DNA from: Prasinococcaceae sp. CCMP 1430
Taxonomy: Eukaryota; Prasinodermophyta; Palmophyllophyceae; Prasinococcales; Prasinococcaceae
Assembly: GCA_013416795.1 (NCBI GenBank)
Contig: RQSC01000015.1
Span: 132,393 to 196,392 of the forward strand
DNA: 64,000 bases
Direction of reading: 5' to 3'
The position numbers were made by a program, and so were the translations under genes. Within the stretch, counting starts at the first letter, position 1. Each line of letters opens with the position of its first letter. Shown here piece after piece: positions 19,201 through 28,229 of the stretch. The notes below the pieces were generated by a model. The model did no database searches, was not told the origin of the DNA, and saw only the letters and a program-made list of their open reading frames with translations.

Positions 19201-21027
19201 TTAGGGGGGGCCGAAGCCCAGCAGTGGGTGCGCCTCGGTGTTGAGCACCCATCGGTCAAGCGGCAGCAGCGAAGCGTCAGCGAAGAGCAGGTAGAAGTAC
19301 TTGAGGGTCTCCGCCATCCAGAACGTGTCCAGCTGGTCTTCGTGTAGCACCGATCCGCCCTTGTTACTGGGAGACACGCTCGCCACCTTGGCGAAGGCAC
19401 CGCTGTCCAATCGGCTGGTGGACTCGAACGCCTCGAACATCTTCCAGCCCCACTCCTGGTAGCGCTCGTCACCGGTCACCCTGTGCAGAATAAAGAGGGA
19501 CTCGACGGTCTCGGGGCGCAGCAGATTGTGCTGGTCATTGCTGTTGTAGCACACGTCGCCGGATACAAAGGCGCTCGAGGGGCACTTCTGACCATCACCC
19601 GCCCAGTGGATGATCTCCGGGGCGATACCCGTGGGCGAGCGCTCGTAAAATGCTCGATAGCAAGCCTCCACCTGATCCTTGGCCTCCCGTAAGTACGGCT
19701 CGCGCGGCAGCGCACCACGCTCGACACCCAGGGCAATGAGCCCCGGCCAGAAGCATACAAGGTGGTCCATCTTGTTGCTGACGCGGCCGCTTCCTGGATT
19801 GTTCTGCTCGCCAATGAGGAGCAGCCCCTCCTTCTCCGACCGCCTCGACAGGTGCTTAGACACTGCGGCGGCAGCCTTCCTGAAGGCCTCCAGATATTCG
19901 TCCTGCCCCCCGAGCTTGTGGCTCCCGCTCCCCGCACCAAGCAGCCAGTACTTCAGCAGATACTCGTAGTAGCTGTCCACGCGCGCGCCAAGCGTGATCT
20001 TTCGCTCCCCCAGCATACCCGACCTGATATCCACCCACATGCCTTCGATGAGCCCCTCGAAGTGCTGCGAGCTCATAAGCATGCTCTGCGCCTTCTCGGC
20101 CGCATCGGCGAATCGGCGATCCCCCGTCAGTACGCTGAGCGTCGTCCACTCCATTGTGAGCGTGCCTGCCTCGGCCACATTGGTCTGGCCAGCGTTGAAC
20201 ACCGGCCCGTGCGGCCGGCCAGTGCGCAGGTCGACGTCCGTGAATGGCATGCCGCTTGCCGAATCGAATGCCGGCAACAGTCGCTCGCCGAGCTCGCGCG
20301 CCTTGTCCAGGTACAGCGGGTCGCGGCCAGACAGATAGAAGGCCGAGAGCAGGCCTCCAAGAGCGCGAATGGTGACCTCGAACACGGATGCGTCGGACGC
20401 GCCATCACCGGGGCGATGGATATCGAGCTCCTGTGCCACCCACTGGCGCGCCAGGGCGTACTCGTCCGTCAGATTCATCAGAAGCATGGTATCGAGCGAG
20501 TCCACCAGTGTCAGACCGAGCCCGAACCAGTTGTGTCCGCGCTTCGACAGCGGCTTGAGCTCGTCGTAACCCCACGCCGACGCGCGGTACGCATTAAATG
20601 TCGACCGGTAGGCATCCTTCACGCGTTCGCGGCGCGACGCCAGCAGGTGTGCCCGCGCGAAGGCCGAGCCGGTGCCGCTTGCGCTGTCACCGGTCTCTGC
20701 ACGGTGTCCTCCCCTCGCCCATGCACCGTTGTCGTCGCCAAACAACGCATGCACGTCGGCGTCAGCGTCGACAGCGTCGGTGGCTGACATGTAATTAGTA
20801 GTCTCTGCCGAACGGATCACCGCATCCGTGTCGTCCCCTGCACCGCCATTCCCCCACAGCCTGGGCAGCGCGCTGCCACGTGCACCCCTCGCGTCGGCAC
20901 GTGGATGCTCTGTGACCGCTGCGACGACGAAGGCTGCATGAGCGTCGTCCACGGCCGTTCTGACGTCGGGTGCGAGCATCGCTGTGGCGAACACCCCACC
21001 CAACAGCAGGAGAGCGCTCAGCAGCAT
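19201..21027 (-). CDS. Class I alpha-1,2-mannosidase (GH47)
   Basis: Single exon, 608 residues from ATG 21027. Directly after the start is a type II signal anchor (LLSALLLLGGVFATAMLA), then a ~130-residue low-complexity stem and the GH47 (alpha/alpha)7 barrel. Signature segments and approximate catalytic residues are GHNWFGLGLTLVDSLDT, FEVTIRALGG (Glu ~216), ARVDSYYEYLLK (Asp ~351), LRPETVESLF (Glu ~506) and the C-terminal NTEAHP, whose Thr (~598) ligates Ca2+. These enzymes trim Man9 N-glycans in the ER or Golgi. The upstream in-frame extension starts only with non-ATG codons, so ATG 21027, which puts the anchor at the N-terminus, was preferred. ER mannosidase I versus Golgi IA/IB type is not resolved. 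Confidence 0.92.
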   Translation of the reverse strand: MLLSALLLLGGVFATAMLAPDVRTAVDDAHAAFVVAAVTEHPRADARGARGSALPRLWGNGGAGDDTDAVIRSAETTNYMSATDAVDADADVHALFGDDNGAWARGGHRAETGDSASGTGSAFARAHLLASRRERVKDAYRSTFNAYRASAWGYDELKPLSKRGHNWFGLGLTLVDSLDTMLLMNLTDEYALARQWVAQELDIHRPGDGASDASVFEVTIRALGGLLSAFYLSGRDPLYLDKARELGERLLPAFDSASGMPFTDVDLRTGRPHGPVFNAGQTNVAEAGTLTMEWTTLSVLTGDRRFADAAEKAQSMLMSSQHFEGLIEGMWVDIRSGMLGERKITLGARVDSYYEYLLKYWLLGAGSGSHKLGGQDEYLEAFRKAAAAVSKHLSRRSEKEGLLLIGEQNNPGSGRVSNKMDHLVCFWPGLIALGVERGALPREPYLREAKDQVEACYRAFYERSPTGIAPEIIHWAGDGQKCPSSAFVSGDVCYNSNDQHNLLRPETVESLFILHRVTGDERYQEWGWKMFEAFESTSRLDSGAFAKVASVSPSNKGGSVLHEDQLDTFWMAETLKYFYLLFADASLLPLDRWVLNTEAHPLLGFGPP

Positions 21028-21550
21028 CGTCGCACCACTGCACTGTCGCGCGAGTCGCGCATCGCCCTCCGCGCCGCGCGCAATCGCGCCGCCATGCGCG
21101 AGCGCGCGGGCGCCCCCTCCGCCCCCTGCAACGCCGCGGAGGCCGAGGCTGCCGCCGCCGCCTCGCGACAGCGGCAGCAACGTCGATCCCCCAGTGCCCG
21201 CCGTCGTGCCACGCGTTGGACGCGGTCCCCGGCCCCGCCTGGCCGCGCTGCGCCGCGGGCGCCGCCGCTTGCCCGCCTGCCCGTCTTAACACGCGCGCGC
21301 GCACACACACACACACACGAGCGCGCGTCCCCTTCCTTCCCGTGGCGCGGCGCCACGGCCCCTCCCCACCCCACCCCTCCCCCTCCTCCCCGGGGCGACG
21401 CGCGCACGGCGCAGCGCTGTGGCATGCGCCATGCGGTCGGCGCAACCCGTTTCGGGTGAAATGTACAGTAGGGTTCGCCCGCCCTTGTGCGCGCCGCTGC
21501 TGCTTCACGCCACACGCCGCGTCTGGGGGGGCGCCACCGCAGCCGCGGCG
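21028..21550. other. Divergent spacer, mannosidase / DEL-like gene
   Basis: GC-rich, with a CA microsatellite at about 21297-21320 and C-rich sequence at 21358-21395. A slightly AT-richer patch (21420-21485) lies before the DEL-like gene. No exon was recognised. Confidence 0.4.
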
Positions 21551-22967
21551 ATGCAGGAGGGGGGAGGCTCGCAGGCACAGGCGCAGGCGGAGGATCCGGG
21601 CGCTGCCGCCGACGCCGCGGCTGGCGCGGCCGCCGCCGACGGGGACAGCGTGCGCGTCGGCGCACGCATCGACAAGCGCCGCGCCGGCGCCAGCGGCGAA
21701 GCCGCAGAAGACGCCCGCAGGCCCGGCGGTGCCCCTCGCGTCAGCCGTCACGGAGGTATGGGCGGTGCTCGAGGCAGGCTCGGCGGAAGCCGCGGCATCA
21801 AGTGGCACACAGAAGTTTGCCTTTACCGTCGACCAGCTCGCGGCCAAGGTGGGTTCGATCGAGAAGAAGGAGGTTGGCGATGTTGTCTACACGCTCGAGT
21901 GCTTGAGTGTACTCCGGCGCGCCAAGACCGGCTCGAAGCGTGCCGCCGTATTTGTGTTCGACCATGCAAGCACGACTGCAGCCACCATCACTGCGGCCGT
22001 CGACGAGCTTTGCGACGAGAGCTACGCCGTCCAGGACGCGTGGCGCCTCATGGGCCTGGTGTCGACCCTGGTCGCCGAGCTGGTGAGAAAGTTCATTGCG
22101 CTATGCGCGAGGTACGGCACTGTCGAGCTCGACGAGGTGGCGGCATCGGTGTGTGGACCGGCAAGGCACGCAGCAGCGGCGGGGTAAGTGCGCGTGTGCG
22201 CGATTGTGAGCGCGTAAGTCGCTCGCGCTGGCCCCACGCAGATCGTCGTGCTCGGCCGGTCGCGCGCCTTTGCACTGACACGCTGGTCTTTTCGGCGGTG
22301 CCGGCACACACGCTGGTGATTCGCTGTGATGCGCAGGTCGCGGCGGCGAGCCACAAAGAAGCGCCTCGCCGACGTGGCATGCATCCTGGGCGCGCTGCGC
22401 CTCGTGCGTGAACTACCCCCCGATGCTCGGCCCGACACGCCAGGCGGTGGCGGTAGCGGACCTGGCGTGCGCGCGCCAGCGCGCAGATTCGAGTGGCTGG
22501 GACCTGACGAGCGTGGTCTCGGCATGGGGCTGTCGGCGGCCTGGGCGTCGATGAAGGCTGCGGGCGAGTACTACGAGCTTGACAAGCTCGCCACGCTCCT
22601 CGATGCGAGCGCTGGAGCGGGAGGCGCCGGCAGCGCGGGGCCTGCAGGTGGCGTGCCCTTGTCTGAAGCGGTCGAGAGCCAGCGCGCTACCGCACAAGAA
22701 CTCGTGAGCCTGGGCGAGCTCGCAGCGCGTGTGGGCGCAGCGTGCGAGAGCGAGCGTGCCGAGGCCGAAGCGCTGCTGGCGCGTGCGCGGCGCTGCCTCG
22801 GCGCGCTTCCTGCCATCGTCGAGCGGCGAGAGCACTACGAGCGCGCGGCGAAGCGCGCCAGGGGTGAGTGCGGCCGGCTGCTCGACAAGTTGCTCGTGTA
22901 CGAGGACAGGGCGGCCGAGGACGAGGAAGACTTGATGCCGCCTCCACCCGACGGAGATGGCATGTAA
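21551..22967 (+). CDS. Atypical E2F (DEL/E2F7-8-like) with two degenerate winged-helix domains
   Basis: The clear coding region is about 21700-22183 joined to 22337-22967 (GTAAGT donor, GCGCAG acceptor, one split Gly codon). The first domain, VDQLAAKVG…EVGDVVYTLECLSVLRRAK, aligns by pattern with the E2F helix RRIYDIVNVLESLxVxxRxAK. The second, VRKFIALCARYGTVELDEVAASV, continues across the intron to KKRLADVACILGALRLVREL and RRFEWLGP, matching the second E2F7/8/DEL domain with its long insert. Two tandem DBDs and no DP-dimerisation leucine zipper are the DEL hallmark. The C-terminal ~130 residues form an Ala/Glu-rich helix ending in EDLMPPPPDGDGM. The RRxYD base-contact motif is eroded in both domains. 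The N-terminus is not settled: ATG 21551 opens a different frame and would need another intron. Confidence 0.62.
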
Positions 22968-23116
22968 AGTACAAACTGTATTATTGCGAATATGGCGGCG
23001 CCTTCGCAGCACCAGCCGTGTGCAATGCGCACGCCCTTGCACACGCCCATATGCGCCCCCAAAAAAATACTTCTACGCCTCGCCGCGCTGCGAAGGCGCG
23101 TGCGCGAAGCTCCCGC

Positions 23117-24084
23117 TCAGCTGCTGGCACCCCGCGCCGCTCGTGCTGCCCGAAACGCCGCTGCCTTCGAGGGCGCCCTCGCTGTGGCCTTTTTAGTCGC
23201 CTGGTTTTCTGCCAGCGCGTTGACCTCCTCCACCGCCGCCAGCAGACCTTCGGGCAGGTTAGCCGAACGTGGTGCGGGCGGGATGAGGTCGCTGTCGACA
23301 CTCTGCTTGACGACGAGGTGACGCAGCACACGCTGATCTGATCGAACACCAGCGCGCACCTGCTCGAGTGTTTCTGGCGACGCGACGAAACTGAGCTTCG
23401 CGAGGTGAGCATGCAGATGTTTCGTGCCGCCCTTGCGGATAGGCGTCGCAAGGGGTTGCGGCACGTACGACGGCTGGCCAGTCACGTCACCACGCACGAC
23501 ACCATAGAGGCCCGCATCCGTGAGCACACCGCCACCCTGAAGCACCGCCCGGCCGAACTGCGGCGCGCCAGAGAGGCGAGAGCGTGGCACACATGGGCGC
23601 GTTGGTGCGAGTGCGCGTGTCAGCAACGCGCCCTGCATTCACCGCACAGAGGAGATGGCGCTTCATGCTGCCGCGACTGGCACGGGTGCTCACTCGACTC
23701 CGCTGCCAGCCGCGTTCGCGCACAGACGCGCCCAGGCAAGCGCAGAGAGCAGGGTTGTATCCGCCGAGCACGCTGGCATTGCCTTTGAGGCCTTCGAGGC
23801 TCCCGAACGCGCGGGCCTGCCGCTGCCGCGGCGCTCGCTGCGCCCGGCCGCCCCGCCTGGCTAGGGTTGGTACCTGCTCCGCGCCGGCCGCTCGAGCGCG
23901 CCCGCACGCAAAAAACCAAACAAGAAAAAACACACGAAAACCCAGGAAAAGACAGCCCCGCACGCCCGCCCGCGGCCCGCGCGCGCGCCCGCTCCAGTGC
24001 GCGCACCTTGGTCATGACCTCAGCCAGGTGCCTCCTCGCGACGTCGTGCGTGCGCACGAGGCACACCATCTCGTAGAGCGGCAT
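23117..24084 (-). CDS. Mitochondrial (or plastid) small ribosomal subunit protein bS6
   Basis: Exons 24084-24007 and 23557-23117 join in phase 0 to give 172 residues. Exon 1 begins MPLYEMVCLVRTHDV, the bS6 beta1 strand (M-P-x-Y-E). Exon 2 supplies the GGGVLTDAGLYG linker strand, RKGGTKHLHAHLAKLSFVAS (the beta2-3 hairpin) and the helix and strand …LEQVRAGVRSDQRVLRHLVVK that close the ferredoxin-like fold. A ~45-residue Ala/Lys tail follows. bS6 binds 16S rRNA and bS18 in organellar 30S subunits. No cleavable presequence is visible, as in other mitochondrial bS6 proteins, so mitochondria are the likelier site. The 449-base intron is GT-AG (GTGCGC donor). Confidence 0.88.
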
Positions 24085-24468
24085 CGCACCGCGCCTCGAG
24101 GCGCCCCTGCGCCGCGAGCGCGCACTCTGCCCCTACGCCAAGGCACACCGGCATGTGCGAAAAATCGCCACAAACGCTGAAACCTAACCGTAAACGTAAC
24201 CCAAACATTGGATGGCGAGCAGTTACGCACTACTCTCGCCAGCGCGCCCAAAGCGTCGCTGTGCGCGCGTGCCCGTGCGGGTGCGGGTGCGGGGGGTGGG
24301 CAGGCCTGGCACGCCACAAGCAGTCCCGGCCGTGCGTGCGGAGCGGTAGGGCAAAGCGCGGCCTAGCTCGCTGGCCCACTCACTCGCTCGCTCCAGGAAG
24401 CTGGGTTCGAGCAGGCGCGAGCGTGCGCGAGCGTGCGCGAGCTCGCAAGCGCGAGCACCGCCACAGCG
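24085..24468. promoter_or_regulatory. Divergent promoter region with telo-box-like words
   Basis: Between bS6 (-) and an unknown gene (+), the 24160-24225 patch is AT-richer and carries AAACCTAACC, GTAAACG and AACCCAAAC, variants of the AAACCCTAA word seen in other spacers. The rest is GC-rich with short direct repeats GAGCGTGCGC (24418-24440). No exon is supported. Confidence 0.45.
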
Positions 24469-25485
24469 ATGGGGCATGCGGGTGAGCTCCAGGACGTGCG
24501 GTTGCAGCTTGCGGGACGCCTTGTCGCGCAGGGCGCTGCCACAGTGGCCTATGAGGGCCCGATCAAAACTCTTGCGCTCTTCTCCTGCAGTCAAAGAAGC
24601 GGTGGGATGAGGACCGGCACCGACGGCGATGGGGCGTGTGCGCCCAAGCCAGTACATAAGGGGGCGAGTGCCTCGAGAGAGACCCTGGCGGCGGACGGCA
24701 GCACGGCGGACGCCACAGAAGGCGCAGCAGAGCGCCATCTAGGACCATACGACACTGACGTATTCCTGACGGCCATCAGCAGCATGCACGACTCTGACTC
24801 AGATGACAGCAGCGGTGGTGAGGACGCAAGCGCGCCGGCCACAGCAGGTGAGGACAGAGGTCCGCAAACTCCATGGTTCGACGCACATCGACCGCCCCCG
24901 GCGGTGAGTGCTGCACAGAAGTCCTGCGTGCGCGAGGACATCGCACGGATGCGCAAGGCAGACCCAATCCTACGCGCGGCGTACGAACCGCTTGCGCCAC
25001 CCTCGCCCGCGCGCCTGCACGAGCTCTCGCGACCGCGCTCGCCGCGTATGCCAGGCTGCGCGGAGCTCGACGCTACGCCACGCGTCGATGGCATCGACCC
25101 CTCGCTCGCGCTGCAGGACACACGCGACCTGGCGCTGTACTCCGTGCTGAAGGCGACATCAATCGCGCGCAAACGGCAGAAGGAGGAGACAGCCGCGCGA
25201 CATGAGGAGCGCGTGCGTTCGCGGCGCGTCGCGGCCCTGTTGCCGTGGCGCCAGCACAAGCAGATGGCCGCGCAGGTAGAGGCCGCGCGTGCCGAAGCGA
25301 CCGCGCGCGCGAACGCAGCCATCGCCAAGCGGTTGAGCGCAACGTTGTCGAGGCGCGCGCCGGCTCGGCTGGCTGCTTACGCAGCGAAGCGACGAGAGCA
25401 GCTGGCGAAAGCAGAACAACTCAGGACCACCACCAGCAACTTCGACCGTGGGCCCGAGCGCTTGAGCAGCAGGACGCATCGATAG
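24469..25485 (+). CDS. Unknown charged protein with C-terminal helix
   Basis: An open frame of 338 residues from ATG 24469. I do not recognise the family. The N-terminal ~50 residues may be non-coding: a GTGAGC donor at 24482 and a CTCCTGCAG acceptor near 24590 suggest an intron, but joining them in the obvious way creates a stop. From about 24640 composition is clearly coding, with an acidic patch DSDSDDSSGGED, a Pro-rich middle (RPPPAVS, PLAPPSPARLHELSRPRSP) and a long basic Ala/Glu/Arg helix (EETAARHEERVRSRRVAALL…). This could be a microtubule- or cilium-associated coiled-coil protein. That is guesswork from composition only. It is convergent with SAE1, with 79 bases between stop codons. 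Confidence 0.5.
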   Translation: MGHAGELQDVRLQLAGRLVAQGAATVAYEGPIKTLALFSCSQRSGGMRTGTDGDGACAPKPVHKGASASRETLAADGSTADATEGAAERHLGPYDTDVFLTAISSMHDSDSDDSSGGEDASAPATAGEDRGPQTPWFDAHRPPPAVSAAQKSCVREDIARMRKADPILRAAYEPLAPPSPARLHELSRPRSPRMPGCAELDATPRVDGIDPSLALQDTRDLALYSVLKATSIARKRQKEETAARHEERVRSRRVAALLPWRQHKQMAAQVEAARAEATARANAAIAKRLSATLSRRAPARLAAYAAKRREQLAKAEQLRTTTSNFDRGPERLSSRTHR

Positions 25486-25564
25486 CTGGCCGCCATAGAT
25501 TAGTCTACTGTATGCTAATACCTCTGTGGAGCAGTGACCGTCATTACAGCAGTGTCGCGCGTGC

Positions 25565-26536
25565 TCACGCCTGCACCAGCGCAAAGGTGCCGCGACCTTC
25601 CTCGGAGTCAAAGAAGAAGGCGTTCTCCATCGTGCGGCCCTTCTTGCTCACAGCCTTGACAAGCTCTTGAGCGACAATGCCACCCACCACGGCACACACG
25701 GGAGACAGCTCGACTCCAGCTGCGGCCATCACGCTTGCTGCTGCGTCGAGTACGGGCTGCTTGTCAAAGCCAGCGGTCTTGGCGGCGGCCGCCGCCGCCT
25801 CGGCTGTGCACGCGTCCGCCGGGAGGCCACCGGGCCCGATCTCCGCGGCAGCCTCGGCGCCACCCACAGCGCGCATCGCGCCGAAACAGGGGCTGATTTT
25901 CCTCGGCAGGTCCTTCCAGGGCCCGCTGAAGGCACGCTCTAGTGAGGGATACTCAATTGTTGCCTCATTCCATTCGGTGACCTCCTCGCCGTCCTTCATC
26001 TCCTTCTTGGGCTCGGAGAACGTGTGTTTGGCACCGAGGTCGCAGATCGCCTCGCCGTACCCACCACGGACGTCGACCACGAAGAGCATTGTGCCCGCGG
26101 AGCGGCAGGCCGCCGCCAGCGCAGATGCTTCGGCCACCGACAGCCGCGTCGCCACCACCGCCGTGTACTCCTCGACCGATGAGAGCACGGCAGCGCTATC
26201 GACAGCCTCCACGCTCACCATCGGATTCATCGCAGCCAGCGTCTCCACGCACGCCTGCGCAGCGGAGAACCCACCGCCACGCGCGCGCTGCGCTGCATCC
26301 ACAAGGAAGTTCGCGGCGGGAGCATCTGCAGCCACTCCAGGTGCACCGAGCCGCACGGCGCCGACGCCAGCGAGTGTCACGTTCTTCGCGATTTCGGCGG
26401 CGACGCCAGTCACTGGGCCAGCGAACAACACTCGCGATTGCGTGAGGTTGCGCTGTGCCTCGACGCCCCACACGCGGATCTGACGGTCGTACACCTTCTG
26501 CTGCTCCTCGTTGAGCTCGGCGGCATCAGCGGCCAT
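25565..26536 (-). CDS. SAE1: SUMO-activating enzyme subunit 1 (SAE1/AOS1)
   Basis: Single exon, 323 residues from ATG 26536, close to the usual AOS1 length. It begins with the E1 signature EEQQKVYDRQIRVWGVEAQRNL and continues with the NVTLAGVG strand of the ThiF-type Rossmann fold. It has a Phe/Val-rich central sheet (TMLFVVDVRGGYG, CDLGAKHTF) and the C-terminal SPVCAVVGGIVAQELVKAVSKKG with ENAFFFDSEEGRG, matching the AOS1/UBA1-N pattern. AOS1 pairs with UBA2 to adenylate SUMO; the catalytic Cys is on the partner, so its absence here is expected. The ATP-site loop G-x-G-x-x-G is degenerate (FAGPVTGVAAE), as in other AOS1 subunits. It is divergent from the cap methyltransferase gene. Confidence 0.92.
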   Translation of the reverse strand: MAADAAELNEEQQKVYDRQIRVWGVEAQRNLTQSRVLFAGPVTGVAAEIAKNVTLAGVGAVRLGAPGVAADAPAANFLVDAAQRARGGGFSAAQACVETLAAMNPMVSVEAVDSAAVLSSVEEYTAVVATRLSVAEASALAAACRSAGTMLFVVDVRGGYGEAICDLGAKHTFSEPKKEMKDGEEVTEWNEATIEYPSLERAFSGPWKDLPRKISPCFGAMRAVGGAEAAAEIGPGGLPADACTAEAAAAAAKTAGFDKQPVLDAAASVMAAAGVELSPVCAVVGGIVAQELVKAVSKKGRTMENAFFFDSEEGRGTFALVQA

Positions 26537-27073
26537 CGCCAGCGAAGCGGGCCGATCAGCGCCTCACCTCGCCGCGCAGCGCTGCGCCGCGGCCTCCCCG
26601 TTCGGATGCCTGCGCGCCCCGATCCGCGGCGGCGCGACGGCCCGCCCGCCCCCCAACGCGCCCCCCGACCGCGGCCAGAGCGCCACCACCCCGCGGCGTG
26701 GCACCCCCGCGCCACACGTGTGGCAGCGTGCCGCGCCGCCCTTTTGCCGCCCCGCGGCGCAAAGCCTGCGGAAGCACACGCGGCGGATGCGCGGAGAAAA
26801 GTTGAGCACAACGAAAGCTCGGACCCACAAGTGCTGCGAGGCGAGCACACGAGCCACTCCCGCGCGGCGGCGCGCGGCGGCCTCGGGGGTGAAGAGTACG
26901 GGAGGTGAGGGCGACGCGAGGTCCGGTGGAGGAGGGGCCGCCGGTCGCGCGCCGCAGCGCCGGGGCGCAGCGGCGCCGGCGCGAGCGCACGGGGCGCCGC
27001 CGGGCGCCAGGTGCTGCGCGCCGCGGCGAGGCGCGCCAGGGTGCGTGTGCCAAGAGGGGCGCACGGCGCCGCC
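26537..27073. promoter_or_regulatory. Divergent promoter region, SAE1 / cap methyltransferase
   Basis: Very GC-rich with no AT-rich island apart from 26795-26825 (GAAAAGTTGAGCACAACGAAAGC). Open frames on both strands are Arg/Ala-rich and discounted. Both 5' leaders must lie here. Confidence 0.4.
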
Positions 27074-28072
27074 ATGGGCGAGGAGGTCGACCGCGCCGCG
27101 CAGAACCTCACCGTAGCTTCGCACTACAACAGCCGCAAGGACGTCGGGCGGCAGGCGCGCGAGGCCTCGCCGATTGTTCACATGAAGCGATTGAACAACT
27201 GGGTGAAGGCAACGCTCATCGGGACGTACACGCAGCGCGGCGACGCAGTGCTCGATCTTGCAAGTGGCAAGGGCGGCGACCTCGCCAAGTGGCAGGCTTC
27301 GGAGATCGCCCTCTACGTAGGCGCGGACATCGCCGCGAGCTCGGTCGAAGACTCGCGCAACCGCTACAACGCTGATCAGAGGCCGTTTCCTGCCCGCCTC
27401 TTCTCCGGAGACGCCTTCGCTGCTGACCTCGCCTCGCTGTTGCAGGACGACCTCCCCTTCGACGTCGTCAGCTGCCAGTTCGCGTTCCACTATGCCTTCG
27501 ACGCCGAGGACCGCGCGCGCAACTCGCTGAAGAACATCGCCGCGCTGCTGCGTCCAGGCGGCGCCTTCATCGCCACGGTACCCGATGCCAATGTCCTCGT
27601 GCGCAAACTGCGCAACGCGGATGGGCTCAAGTTTGGCAACCGGATATACTCGGTTGAGTTCGACGAAAAGCACGCAGACAAGCGCTTCTCAAAAGACAGT
27701 CCCTTCGGCAACAAGTACGTGTTCAACTTGCTGGACGCTATCGAAGACTGCCCCGAGTACCTAGTACCCATGGAAACGCTGGAAGCACTCGCGGAGGAGT
27801 ACGGTTTGCAGGTTGAAAGGGCGCAGAACTTCCACGAGTACCACTTGTCCGCGAGCCGAAAGCCAGAGAACGCGCAGTTGCTGCAGCGCATGAACGTGAT
27901 GCACAATGCGCGCGCGGGTACGACAATCTCCCCGGAGGAGTGGGAGGCCGCGCGTGTGTACATGGTGCTCGTGCTTCGCAAGAAGGGCAATGCGCCGCGC
28001 AGGGAGAGGATGTGGCCACCCCGGCACTTCAAGCTGCCGGCAGGCGCGGTGGTCAACCTCGACGAGCTTTGA
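27074..28072 (+). CDS. RNMT: mRNA cap guanine-N7 methyltransferase (Abd1/RNMT)
   Basis: Single exon, 332 residues from ATG 27074, which sits in an excellent context (GCCGCCATGGGC). The family's N-terminal segment VASHYNSR and the RLNNWVKATLI helix precede the SAM-binding motif VLDLASGKGGDLAKW. Other conserved elements are YVGADIAASSVEDSRNRY, DVVSCQFAFHYAF (cap-pocket/substrate region), ATVPDANVLVRKLR, GNKYVFNLLDAIEDCPEYLVP (cap-binding loop) and the C-terminal WEAARVYMVLVLRK. The enzyme methylates GpppN caps co-transcriptionally in the nucleus. The open frame continues upstream to a GTG at 27011, but no ATG occurs there. The length equals the catalytic core, without the long regulatory N-terminus of animal RNMT. 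Confidence 0.95.
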   Translation: MGEEVDRAAQNLTVASHYNSRKDVGRQAREASPIVHMKRLNNWVKATLIGTYTQRGDAVLDLASGKGGDLAKWQASEIALYVGADIAASSVEDSRNRYNADQRPFPARLFSGDAFAADLASLLQDDLPFDVVSCQFAFHYAFDAEDRARNSLKNIAALLRPGGAFIATVPDANVLVRKLRNADGLKFGNRIYSVEFDEKHADKRFSKDSPFGNKYVFNLLDAIEDCPEYLVPMETLEALAEEYGLQVERAQNFHEYHLSASRKPENAQLLQRMNVMHNARAGTTISPEEWEAARVYMVLVLRKKGNAPRRERMWPPRHFKLPAGAVVNLDEL

Positions 28073-28229
28073 TTGAAGCCGTCGCCGGCCAGTCACCGCG
28101 CCGAGACAGCCGGCCTACTGGCGCGCGCTTAGAGCCGCACGCGACCTCCTCTGCGTCCCCGCGGCTGCCTCGTGATAATAATAATTATGCATCACCGGAT
28201 TCTGGCCTTCCACTACACCACTGTGCTGG

